Source: Rhodopirellula sp.
GTDB lineage: Bacteria; Planctomycetota; Planctomycetia; Pirellulales; Pirellulaceae
Assembly: GCA_002690925.1 (NCBI GenBank)
Contig: NZGD01000280.1
Coordinates: 27,343-78,293, forward strand
Reading direction: 5' to 3'
DNA length: 50,951 nt
Part shown: positions 1-7,469 of the stretch, one piece after another
How positions within the stretch are numbered: position 1 is the first letter of the stretch
Layout: each line of letters begins with the position of its first letter
Position numbers and translations under genes: made by a program
Notes under the pieces: generated by a model
Database searches by the model: none
What the model saw: the letters and a program-made list of their open reading frames with translations, nothing else
What the model was told of the DNA's origin: nothing

Positions 1-526
1 CCCAACGGTTCCTCCACCCAATGTGCCGGCGATTGAACCAGATGTTCGGGGGGCACTGACGTTGAGACAGCAGTTAGGAAAGCACCGTGACCAACAGTCG
101 TGTGCGGTATGTCATGACAAGATTGATCCCCCCGGTTTTGCACTGGAAAATTTTAATGCGATCGGTGGGTGGCGAGATCACTATCGAACGATGGGTGATG
201 GGGAACGACCCGCCTTGCGGCGTGCGCCATTCACCTTCAATTACGTGCGATACAAGATTGGTCATCCTGTGGATGCGTCCGGCGTAACGATCGACCGGAC
301 AAGGTTTCGAGATGTAACAGATTTCAAAAAATGGATGCTGAATCAAGAAGATGCAATTGCAACGGGATTGTCGCGTAAACTGTTTACCTACGGATTGGGA
401 AGGCGACTGGGATTTTCTGACCGTTCTGAGGTGAAACAGCTGGTCCAGTCCGCAAGAGGCCATGGTTATGGTTTTCGTGATCTGGTTCACTTGGTCGTCC
501 AGAGCAGGTTGTTCCAACAACCGTGA
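1..526 (+). CDS. DUF1588/DUF1585 C-terminal part of a planctomycete cytochrome-like secreted protein (5' end outside window)
   Basis: The reading frame is already open at the first base, so the true start lies upstream of the window. The visible 174 or so codons hold a c-type haem-like motif CAVCH followed by DKIDPPGFALENFNAIGGWR, the hallmark of DUF1588, and then a DUF1585 tail (RKLFTYGLGRRLGFSD...VVQSRLFQ). In this family these domains follow PSCyt1, DUF1587, DUF1595 and DUF1592 in proteins of about 800 residues. The proteins are exported and thought to be haem-binding; their biochemical role is not established. The next gene downstream, DUF1552, is the standard partner, so the pair is probably co-transcribed. 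The family call is secure; the function is not. Confidence 0.9.
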   Translation, partial: PTVPPPNVPAIEPDVRGALTLRQQLGKHRDQQSCAVCHDKIDPPGFALENFNAIGGWRDHYRTMGDGERPALRRAPFTFNYVRYKIGHPVDASGVTIDRTRFRDVTDFKKWMLNQEDAIATGLSRKLFTYGLGRRLGFSDRSEVKQLVQSARGHGYGFRDLVHLVVQSRLFQQP

Positions 527-642
527 GGATTGCGGGTGGAAATCGTAGTTGCAGAGCGGTTTGAGTGAATCTGGTAGTGGCGGAGCTTAATCTGCTGATT
601 TTGGTGTGGTTCAAGAACTTTACCTGGTAAGTAGTAATTTCT

Positions 643-1926
643 ATGTCTTTGATCATTCCATCGCGTCGCAGTTTCTTACGAGCATCAGGCGTGTCGTTGG
701 GCCTTCCCATGCTGGAGTCCATGCCGCGAACTGCTTCGGCGGATGAATCAGAAGGCCGGCAAGTAAGCCGTTCCAAACGTCGCATGGTTGCTGTTAATGT
801 TGAGCTAGGGCTTCATGGGCCCAATATGACACCAACACAGTCCGGTTCTCATTATGAATTATCTCGTTATTTGAAAGTTCTTGAACGATTTCGAAATGAC
901 TTCACGTACATATCCGGGGCTTCCCATCCAGAAGTTGACGGCGGCCACGCTTCGAGAAAGTCGTTTTTGACAGGTATGCGGCACCCATTGAGTGCCGGAT
1001 TCAGGAATTCAATTTCAATTGACCAGTTGGCTGCAGAGCGTTTGGGGGCGGAGACGCGATTCGCGTCGTTGTCGTTGAGCACATCGAGTGCCGGAATTTC
1101 GTGGTCCCGTTCAGGCGTCGAGATCCCAGCTGAATCACGACCTTCACGCGTCTTCAAAAAATTGTTTATTGAAGGAACGGGTGCTGAGAAAATTTTGATG
1201 GTGGAACGTCTAAGAAAAGGTCAAAGTGTGCTTGATGCCGTGTCGGAGAAAGCTAGGCAAATGCAGCGCCGCGTGAATGGTCGTGATCGTCAGAAACTCG
1301 AGCAGTATTTTAACTCTGTTCGAGAAGCAGAAAAGCGACTTGTGAAGGCTGCAGAGTGGGAGAAGCAGCCCAAGCCAGTGGTCGACGCAAAGGAGCCCCG
1401 GGACGTGCTTGATCCCAAATGTCTGATTCAAAGATTGGATCTGATGTACGACATGATGCACCTGGCGATTCAGACAGATTCCACTCGATTCATCACCCTT
1501 TCCGATCCAGGCCGGAATCTTGTACCGGCGATTACAGGTGTCGATACCGATCATCACATGTTGTCCCATCATGCGAAGGATCCAGGAAAAATTGCACAGT
1601 TGGCAATCGTCGAGACCGCTATTGTGGAAGCTCTGGGCAGGTTTCTTGACAAGCTTGCAGAGTCCAATGAAGCTGAGTCCTCACTGTTGGACCAAACCAT
1701 GGTGCTGTTCGGGTCCAATCTCGGTAATGCCAGTAACCACGACACGCGAAACATGCCGATCCTGTTGGCTGGTGGTGGTTTCCGCCATGGCCAGCACTTG
1801 GCGTTCGATCAGCAGAATAACTACCCCCTGACAAATCTCTTTGTGTCGATGCTTCAACAGCTGGGGTTGGAAATTGACCGCTTCGTGTCCAGCACCGGGA
1901 CGATGCGGGGGCTTCATGCCGCTTGA
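643..1926 (+). CDS. DUF1552 domain-containing secreted protein
   Basis: This is a 427-residue protein whose N-terminus has a twin-arginine-like motif (SRRSFLRASG) and a short hydrophobic stretch, suggesting Tat-type export. The body has DUF1552 features: GASHPEVDGGHASRKSFLTG near residue 90-110, a central coiled stretch rich in Arg/Glu, and a C-terminal metallo-hydrolase-like GSNLGNASNHDTRNMPILLA region. The nearest visible relatives are DUF1501 proteins, thought to be sulfatase/alkaline-phosphatase-like. It lies 116 bp after the DUF1588/DUF1585 gene on the same strand, the usual pairing in planctomycetes. The ATG at 643 is chosen because it places the Tat motif at residues 7-13. The specific substrate is unknown. 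Confidence 0.9.
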   Translation: MSLIIPSRRSFLRASGVSLGLPMLESMPRTASADESEGRQVSRSKRRMVAVNVELGLHGPNMTPTQSGSHYELSRYLKVLERFRNDFTYISGASHPEVDGGHASRKSFLTGMRHPLSAGFRNSISIDQLAAERLGAETRFASLSLSTSSAGISWSRSGVEIPAESRPSRVFKKLFIEGTGAEKILMVERLRKGQSVLDAVSEKARQMQRRVNGRDRQKLEQYFNSVREAEKRLVKAAEWEKQPKPVVDAKEPRDVLDPKCLIQRLDLMYDMMHLAIQTDSTRFITLSDPGRNLVPAITGVDTDHHMLSHHAKDPGKIAQLAIVETAIVEALGRFLDKLAESNEAESSLLDQTMVLFGSNLGNASNHDTRNMPILLAGGGFRHGQHLAFDQQNNYPLTNLFVSMLQQLGLEIDRFVSSTGTMRGLHAA

Positions 1927-2056
1927 GCCTTTGCGAGTTGCCTGCAAGCTCTTTCAAAGTGTCTGCTGACTTGCATCAGCCAGCGAGGATTGGCTGCTCG
2001 GAAGCGATGTCATTTGCAGGCATGGCTGGATGGTAAGATTTCTGACAGCAAGGCAC

Positions 2057-3280
2057 TCACGGGTTGCGTTGCGACTGGGTTGTGATTTTTACCACCAGGA
2101 CTTTGTTGTGCTCGCCTTTTCGTTGACCTAGCCTCAAAAGGCCTTCGCCGCAGGTAATCCATGATTCGTTATCACTGATGCGGCAGACTCCCGAATTACC
2201 AAGCGTGGCATGATTCTGTTGAATTAGCACTCGTTCTGTGGCACGCATCACCCGTAGTGAGTCTGGGGTGACCTGCCCGATGAACAACGGTGCCCTGTGC
2301 CGCATGATGTGATCGTTGTCGGCGCCCCGACGCGTGTAGACCAGAAACAGTCCGCCTCCGATGGTCACCCAGTGCTGTTGCGTGTTGTAGCTTCCGAGAG
2401 GTGTTCCGTCATCGAATTTCCATTCCTGAATTGCATCAAAATTGAGACCGTCGGTGCTGCTTGTAACATAGGCTGTATGGTCGGCACGTAGCGTCAGGTA
2501 GTACCTGCCGTCAAACTCGGTGAGTGAGGGTTCGTAGAGGCCTCGACCTTTCGGAATGTTGATTTCCGTACCATGGCGTTGATATTCAAGTTTTTCTCCG
2601 TTGAATGAACACTGGGCGATCGTGCTGGTGTAGTTCCGGTTTTTTGGATCGCGTGCGTAGCGAATCGGCAGTAGAACATCTCCGTTGGGAATATCGTATC
2701 TTTGCGTGCATCCTGCGTTTGCAGCGATGATTGGGTAGCCTGCATGATCCCGTTTGGGGAGCTCGAGGAATCGTAGTGGGCCCCAAGAAGCATTTGGCTT
2801 CTTTACAGCGTAAGAAACTCTTTCCTGAAGATAGTCTTCTGTCTTTCCTCCACGAAAATTAAACGATTTGCCCGTTGCCAAGATGGTGTTGGTCGCTGCA
2901 TGCCAGCTGGGCCATAGATCACCTGGGGCAACCTCATAGCCATCATCTCTCGTTCGCCTCTGAAGAGATGGAATCAGCTGAGGCGCAGACCATGTTTTGC
3001 CTTGGTCGTGGCTGATCGATTGAAAGATATCGTGGAAGTCGTGGCTTGTTGTTTTACCGGTCTCTGACATGGTTGTAATCCAAGCCGGCTTGGCACCAGG
3101 GACGTATGCTGTTCGGGCCTGCCACCAATCCCAGCGATTATTGCCTGAAATGGTCCCCAGGGAATCATGCACTAGCTTGACCGGCTGCGTTGTCGTTTCT
3201 TCAGCGATAAGGCTGCCGATGCTGAGCAGGCTCAGGCATCCAAGGACGGCAGCGTACTGGGGGCTCCTGGTCCACGCCAT
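2057..3280 (-). CDS. Sialidase/BNR-like secreted glycosidase
   Basis: The protein contains one clear Asp-box (SHDQGKTW) near its N-terminal third and several weaker beta-propeller strands (for example TSSTDGLNFDA). It matches the exo-alpha-sialidase-like family, which is common in planctomycetes and Bacteroidetes and acts on exported glycans. A start at 3280 gives MAWTRSPQYAAVLGCLSLLSIGSL, a good signal peptide ending near a Ser-Leu-Ile-Ala site. The same frame stays open to an ATG at 3355, adding 25 polar residues. The gene converges with the DUF1552 gene across a 130-bp gap. A canonical FRIP motif is not obvious, so true neuraminidase activity is uncertain; a BNR-fold hydrolase or lyase is the safer description. 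Confidence 0.8.
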   Translation of the reverse strand: MAWTRSPQYAAVLGCLSLLSIGSLIAEETTTQPVKLVHDSLGTISGNNRWDWWQARTAYVPGAKPAWITTMSETGKTTSHDFHDIFQSISHDQGKTWSAPQLIPSLQRRTRDDGYEVAPGDLWPSWHAATNTILATGKSFNFRGGKTEDYLQERVSYAVKKPNASWGPLRFLELPKRDHAGYPIIAANAGCTQRYDIPNGDVLLPIRYARDPKNRNYTSTIAQCSFNGEKLEYQRHGTEINIPKGRGLYEPSLTEFDGRYYLTLRADHTAYVTSSTDGLNFDAIQEWKFDDGTPLGSYNTQQHWVTIGGGLFLVYTRRGADNDHIMRHRAPLFIGQVTPDSLRVMRATERVLIQQNHATLGNSGVCRISDNESWITCGEGLLRLGQRKGEHNKVLVVKITTQSQRNP

Positions 3281-3771
3281 GGAAATCAGGTTGGGGTGCC
3301 ATATGTTTTGTTGTGTGGCCATGGTGCATTTACTAGTCTGGGATTTGCTAGTCATCGATTAGAGGTGTACAGCACCTATTGTGAAGTTCTTGTGAAGAAT
3401 GTGGGGTGGGGAATTCGCGAATTTCGATGCACGTCTTTAATTGCACTGAATTGCTCTTGCGAGATTCCCCTGTTTTGACCATGTTTCGAAGTCAAGACCG
3501 GCACTCCTGTGTCTTGGAAACCACGACACCTGAGCAGCTCGCGGCTGATCAAAAAAGCTATCAGTTGTGGGTGTTAGTGGCTTTCAACCGCCATCGCGAC
3601 TTACAATAATAGTTGGGCTTTCGAGCGGGTCGGCTCCGGCACATGTGGAAGCTAGATGTACCCTCTGCACGGCTTTTACAACCTGCAGGGTTGATACCAG
3701 ACTATAAAGTACTCAGACAAAATCCGATCTGGTTGTTGTTTCTCAGCTCAGTAATTTTCACGAAATAAAGC
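3281..3771. other. Intergenic region upstream of divergent sialidase-like and SulP genes
   Basis: About 490 bases separate the sialidase-like gene (leftward) from the SulP gene (rightward), or 416 if the longer sialidase start is used. Promoters for both should lie here. I see no convincing -35/-10 pair, RNA gene or repeat. Short open frames here lack codon character or recognisable motifs. Confidence 0.4.
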
Positions 3772-5400
3772 ATGCGAAAAGAACTAAAGCATTGGAAAAC
3801 GGACGTTCCTTCTGGATTGATCGTCTTTCTAGTAGCCATCCCACTCTGCTTGGGAATTGCTCTAGCATCTGGAGCCCCGGCACTTTCTGGCATCATCGCG
3901 GGAATCGTTGGGGGTTTGGTTGTAACACTGTTCAGTAACTCGTCGCTCGGTGTGAGTGGTCCGGCAGCTGGCTTGGTCGCCATCGTGTTGCCAGCCATTC
4001 AGTATTTGGGGTTTCAGAATTTTCTACTCGCTGTCGTTTTAAGTGGTGTCATTCAGTTCCTGCTCGGCTGTTTTAGAGCAGGCACGATTGGATATTATTT
4101 TCCCACTGCAGTGATCAAAGGAATGCTCGTCGCGATCGGATTGATCATCATCTTGAAGCAGATTCCTCATGCCTTTGGTTACGACAAAGACTTCGAAGGT
4201 GACTTGGCTTTCATGCAGTCTGACGGATACAACACCTTCTCCGAGCTAAGTCATGCGATTCAAGCGAGCACACCTACGGCGATCATTATCAGCGTCTTCT
4301 GTCTCGGGATCTTGATTCTTTGGGAAACGAAGCTGCTCAAGAGATTCTCTTTTTCAAAGATCATTCAGGGACCGTTGGTGGCTGTAGTAGCCGGCATCCT
4401 ATTGGGACTAGGCTTTTCTGCCGTGGATTCGATGCGGTTGAGTGCTGACCACCTTGTTTCCTTGCCCGAGACCATCGCTTTGACATTCCCTCATTTCGAG
4501 CCTTCACAGATCAACGCGGAAGCTGCTTCAGCCGCGTCTGAAGGTGTGACGACTGCTGGCATTACAGATTTTCAAGCTGTTGTCGCGATCTTTATCACAG
4601 CTTTGACATTGGCGATTGTCGCCAGTCTCGAGTCGCTATTGTGTGCTGAGGCCACAGATAAGCTTGATCCCCAACGACGACAAACTGATCTGAACCGCGA
4701 ACTGCGTGCTCAGGGAATTGGAAACTTCGTGTCGGGGCTTATCGGTGGCTTGCCAGTGACGCAGGTGATCGTGCGCAGTTCGACGAATATTCAATCCGGT
4801 GCACAGTCGCGACTCGCCGCATTCGTCCATGGCTTGTTCTTGATCGTCTGCGTTGTAGCGATACCTTCAGTGCTAAACCTGATTCCGCTGGCCAGTCTCG
4901 CTGCCATTCTGTTCATTGTTGGATACAAGCTTGCACACCCATCCAAATTTCTCGCAATGTACAAGCTGGGGTGGAACCAGTTTTTACCCTTCATGATCAC
5001 GATTACGGCCATTCTCTTCACTGACCTGTTGCGTGGGATTGGCATCGGCTTGGTTGCTTCCATCTTCTTCATTTTGAAAAGTAATTACGTGAAGAGTTTT
5101 TGGATGACCACGATGGAGGAAGCCGGCCGGACTGTTCACCGCATGACGCTGGCCGAAAGTGTCTTCTTCCTGAATAAAGGTGACATTCAGGCGGCTTTGC
5201 TGCAAGTTGAGCCGGGTGCAAAGTTGGTCATTGATGGTTCTGACACGGTTCACATCGACCAAGACGTGATTGATTTGTTCAATGACTTCGAGACAAACGC
5301 CGGGTTCCAGAAGATCGAGGTGCAGCGAATCGACTTCCAAAAAGAAGCCAAAAGCGACGATGACCCTGCTCGCGTGAAGCGTCTGGCGGAAGCTGGCTAA
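3772..5400 (+). CDS. SulP-family inorganic anion transporter
   Basis: This 542-residue inner-membrane protein begins with the classic SulP opening (DVPSGLIVFLVAIPLCLGIA...GAPALSGIIAGIVGG), followed by SGPAAGLVAIV and about ten to twelve hydrophobic helices to residue 440. The C-terminal 95 residues form a short STAS-like domain (KLVIDGSDTVHIDQDVIDLF) ending in a charged tail. SulP proteins move sulfate, bicarbonate or other anions. This short type resembles the bicarbonate/sulfate:sodium branch, but the substrate cannot be read from sequence alone. The ATG at 3772 starts directly before the conserved N-terminal helix. No co-oriented neighbour follows closely; the next gene is convergent. No carbonic anhydrase gene, a frequent partner, is present nearby. 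Confidence 0.93.
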   Translation: MRKELKHWKTDVPSGLIVFLVAIPLCLGIALASGAPALSGIIAGIVGGLVVTLFSNSSLGVSGPAAGLVAIVLPAIQYLGFQNFLLAVVLSGVIQFLLGCFRAGTIGYYFPTAVIKGMLVAIGLIIILKQIPHAFGYDKDFEGDLAFMQSDGYNTFSELSHAIQASTPTAIIISVFCLGILILWETKLLKRFSFSKIIQGPLVAVVAGILLGLGFSAVDSMRLSADHLVSLPETIALTFPHFEPSQINAEAASAASEGVTTAGITDFQAVVAIFITALTLAIVASLESLLCAEATDKLDPQRRQTDLNRELRAQGIGNFVSGLIGGLPVTQVIVRSSTNIQSGAQSRLAAFVHGLFLIVCVVAIPSVLNLIPLASLAAILFIVGYKLAHPSKFLAMYKLGWNQFLPFMITITAILFTDLLRGIGIGLVASIFFILKSNYVKSFWMTTMEEAGRTVHRMTLAESVFFLNKGDIQAALLQVEPGAKLVIDGSDTVHIDQDVIDLFNDFETNAGFQKIEVQRIDFQKEAKSDDDPARVKRLAEAG

Positions 5401-5804
5401 CGCAGAGTCGGTAAAGGTTCCGAATCAGCACAGATCTAAAGTCGGCACAGATCTAAAGTCGGCACAGCTCCAGAGACCAAGGGGCCAAAAGTTCTTTCGC
5501 GGAAACGTGTGCTTCACTGCTCCTGACAGGATCAAGTGCTGAATCAGCACAATGGCGAAGTGCTTTTTGCTTTGAGGGCATTGCCAGCGTGCCGAAGGCC
5601 GGTTTGGGTCTGGTTTTTACTCTACGGCTTCGGTAAATCAAGACCAGGATTTGGACCTGCGCATGTTGGGTGTGCGGGCAAAAAACGGGTTGGCGATGAG
5701 ACTGACTTGTTAGGTTGGTTGTCCAATAGCAACCGTGGTTGCCTGCGGTCAGTGGTGCGTGAATTAGTGAATGGACGCCGGTTTTAGTGGCACCAAAGTA
5801 TCAC
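5401..5804. other. Convergent intergenic region
   Basis: These 404 bases lie between the convergent SulP and methyltransferase genes. They hold a 17-bp tandem duplication (5429-5462) and a short perfect hairpin GTGCTG-AAT-CAGCAC at 5536-5550. The hairpin repeats the words of the GAATCAGCACA seen at 5422-5432. It is not followed by a T tract, so I do not call it a terminator. No gene is recognisable. Confidence 0.4.
5429..5467. repeat. 17-bp direct tandem repeat, 2.3 copies
   Basis: The unit CACAGATCTAAAGTCGG occurs at 5429-5445 and again perfectly at 5446-5462, followed by the first five bases of a third copy. It lies 28 bp after the SulP stop codon. It looks like a slippage duplication; no inverted symmetry suggests a protein-binding site. 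Confidence 0.9.
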
Positions 5805-6770
5805 TTAAACTGAAGGTTTACGGCAGATCACTGTTTGCATTGCAAGATTCAGGTATCTCTCAAAAAGCAGGATCGGAGTCATAAGCAGCTGTCCTGCAAA
5901 GTAGGGGTAAATGGATCGCCGTAGGTTCAGGCCCTTGCCTTTTCTCAGATGAAACGCCAACCCTGCGTAAAGGTAGAAATATGGTGGAAAGGCTCCGTAT
6001 GGCAGGTAGTCCACCAGTTCAAGACCAGAACGCTCAACGAACTTGAGCAGCATGTCTTTTGTGAACATCACCGTGTGTTGCGGAGCCTGCACCCCGGGCC
6101 AACGCTTTCCGTACATGCGATAGGTTAAGCAGTCTAAACGGGGGACTTCAATTACCAAGTGGCCACCGGGTTTGAGGACTCGCCGACTTGTATCCAGCGT
6201 GCGTACGGGATCATAATCGTGCTCGAGAAAATGCCACATCGTCACAAGGTCGTAGAAGTTGTCGGCCAGTGCTTGCTCATAATAAAGTCCTTCGTGGAAC
6301 GTTACCCCTTCGAAGAAGGGCAGGTGAGTCAGGTTTTTAAAGTCCACACCGCTGGCATGGACCTGATGCTGTTTTCGTAAACGCTGTAGAAAAGATCCCG
6401 AGCCACATCCAACATCAAGCACCTCTGTTCCAGCCTTCATGTCGACGTATCGTGCCACCAACTTGTCTTTTTCGCGATCATGCTTGCCCATCGCACGCTC
6501 GTAAAACCAAGTCAAAATCCCCCAATTAGTCTCTTTTCGGTGAGCGATGTAGTCTTCATCGTAGTAGGGGCTGATGTTCTCTACGGTAAGTCGGGGAGAT
6601 TGATAAGCCAAGCCACAATGGTTGCAGGTGACAAACTGAAAGTCGCCGGGTTTTCCCGAAAGATCATCTTGTCCAATAAGTAGGTGAGTGCTCTCGGTTT
6701 TACCGCAGTGGTAGCAAGCAACCCCTTCGAATTTGTCCGCAGACGGTGCGATGTTTGTGACGGAATTCAT
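5805..6770 (-). CDS. Class I SAM-dependent methyltransferase with N-terminal zinc ribbon
   Basis: This 321-residue protein starts with two CxxC-type pairs (Cys19/Cys22 and Cys49/Cys52), a small zinc-ribbon-like module. The SAM-binding motif I VLDVGCGSGSF (residues 117-127) and the post-motifs DLVTMWHFLEH and LKPGGHLVIEVPR follow. The C-terminal third has hydrophobic stretches (YFYLYAGLAFHL, QLLMTPILLFERYLNLA) suggesting membrane association. Members of this methyltransferase group modify small molecules, sugars or lipid-linked intermediates. It is the last gene of a five-gene minus-strand operon of lipid enzymes, 45 bp after the UbiA-like gene, so a lipid or lipid-headgroup methylation is a reasonable inference. 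The acceptor is unknown. Confidence 0.88.
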   Translation of the reverse strand: MNSVTNIAPSADKFEGVACYHCGKTESTHLLIGQDDLSGKPGDFQFVTCNHCGLAYQSPRLTVENISPYYDEDYIAHRKETNWGILTWFYERAMGKHDREKDKLVARYVDMKAGTEVLDVGCGSGSFLQRLRKQHQVHASGVDFKNLTHLPFFEGVTFHEGLYYEQALADNFYDLVTMWHFLEHDYDPVRTLDTSRRVLKPGGHLVIEVPRLDCLTYRMYGKRWPGVQAPQHTVMFTKDMLLKFVERSGLELVDYLPYGAFPPYFYLYAGLAFHLRKGKGLNLRRSIYPYFAGQLLMTPILLFERYLNLAMQTVICRKPSV

Positions 6771-6815
6771 CAGTGTATCTCGCGTTCGGTTTAGTTTCTG
6801 GTAAAGAACTGAAAG

Positions 6816-7469
6816 TTAGAGCAGCAGTGCATTGGTAATCCACATTGCTGTGATTACTGCCAGGACCAATTCGACTTTGGCAATGACCCGGCACCTCGCA
6901 TCAGCACGCAGTCGTGGGTCGTGGACGACTTCGTAGATGCACAGAATCAGGTAAGTCAGCAGCATCAGCATGAGATGCAGTGGACGGGCAGCTTGGTCTT
7001 GGGGGACGCATATCAGAGCAATGAAGCATGGGTATTTGAGGATTAGCAAATGGTAACTCAGCCGAGGCCACGATGTACGCCATGACTGCTTGTAGTAAAT
7101 CGTGAAGAAGGCGGTGAGTAACAAAAAGCCAATGCTGTTTCTTGGACTGGTTAAAACCAGCATGCTGAAAGATGTGACACCCAGGATGCCGCAGGTCCAG
7201 CGGAAAGAAGCCTGATGCGAAGTCTTGGGCAGGATCCGATTGGGTTTTGTATTGCGATCCGTCGCAATGTCAGACAGGTCATCCCAAAGACGAAACATCG
7301 CCAAAAGATTTGCGGTGATCAGGATCTGGATGCCTAGGGTCTTTGCAACGCTTGGAATTGTGGTTAACCAAGCTGCTGACAGTAAAAGAATCAACAGAAG
7401 AAGCATCGGCACTGTTAACAATCGGCTGCGCAGGTAGAACCAAAGGTCCTCAGGATAAGATTTCGACAC
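6816..7469 (-). CDS. UbiA-like membrane prenyltransferase (short form)
   Basis: A 217-residue, very hydrophobic protein with about six or seven membrane segments. After the second helix it carries DDLSDIATDRNTKPNRIL (residues 63-80), matching the UbiA motif NDxxDxxxDxxxxP.RxL that binds prenyl diphosphate through Mg2+. A second acidic patch, YEVVHDPRLRAD (179-190), sits where UbiA enzymes have their second DxxxD motif but is only partly conserved. UbiA enzymes are usually 280-300 residues, so this one is short. Its first 20 bases overlap the end of the dikinase-like gene, which indicates translational coupling. By family it would transfer a prenyl chain to an acceptor; in archaeal lipid synthesis the relative DGGGP synthase does this. 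The acceptor here is unknown, and a non-prenyl role is possible. Confidence 0.68.
   Translation of the reverse strand: MSKSYPEDLWFYLRSRLLTVPMLLLLILLLSAAWLTTIPSVAKTLGIQILITANLLAMFRLWDDLSDIATDRNTKPNRILPKTSHQASFRWTCGILGVTSFSMLVLTSPRNSIGFLLLTAFFTIYYKQSWRTSWPRLSYHLLILKYPCFIALICVPQDQAARPLHLMLMLLTYLILCIYEVVHDPRLRADARCRVIAKVELVLAVITAMWITNALLL

Noticed and set aside
1965..1980. GCTGA/TCAGC hairpin between DUF1552 and the sialidase-like gene
   Set aside because: A 5-bp stem with no T tract is expected by chance at this length.
5536..5550. Perfect 6-bp hairpin as terminator for SulP or the lipid operon
   Set aside because: The stem is short and no T tract follows on either strand close by; not enough for a terminator call.
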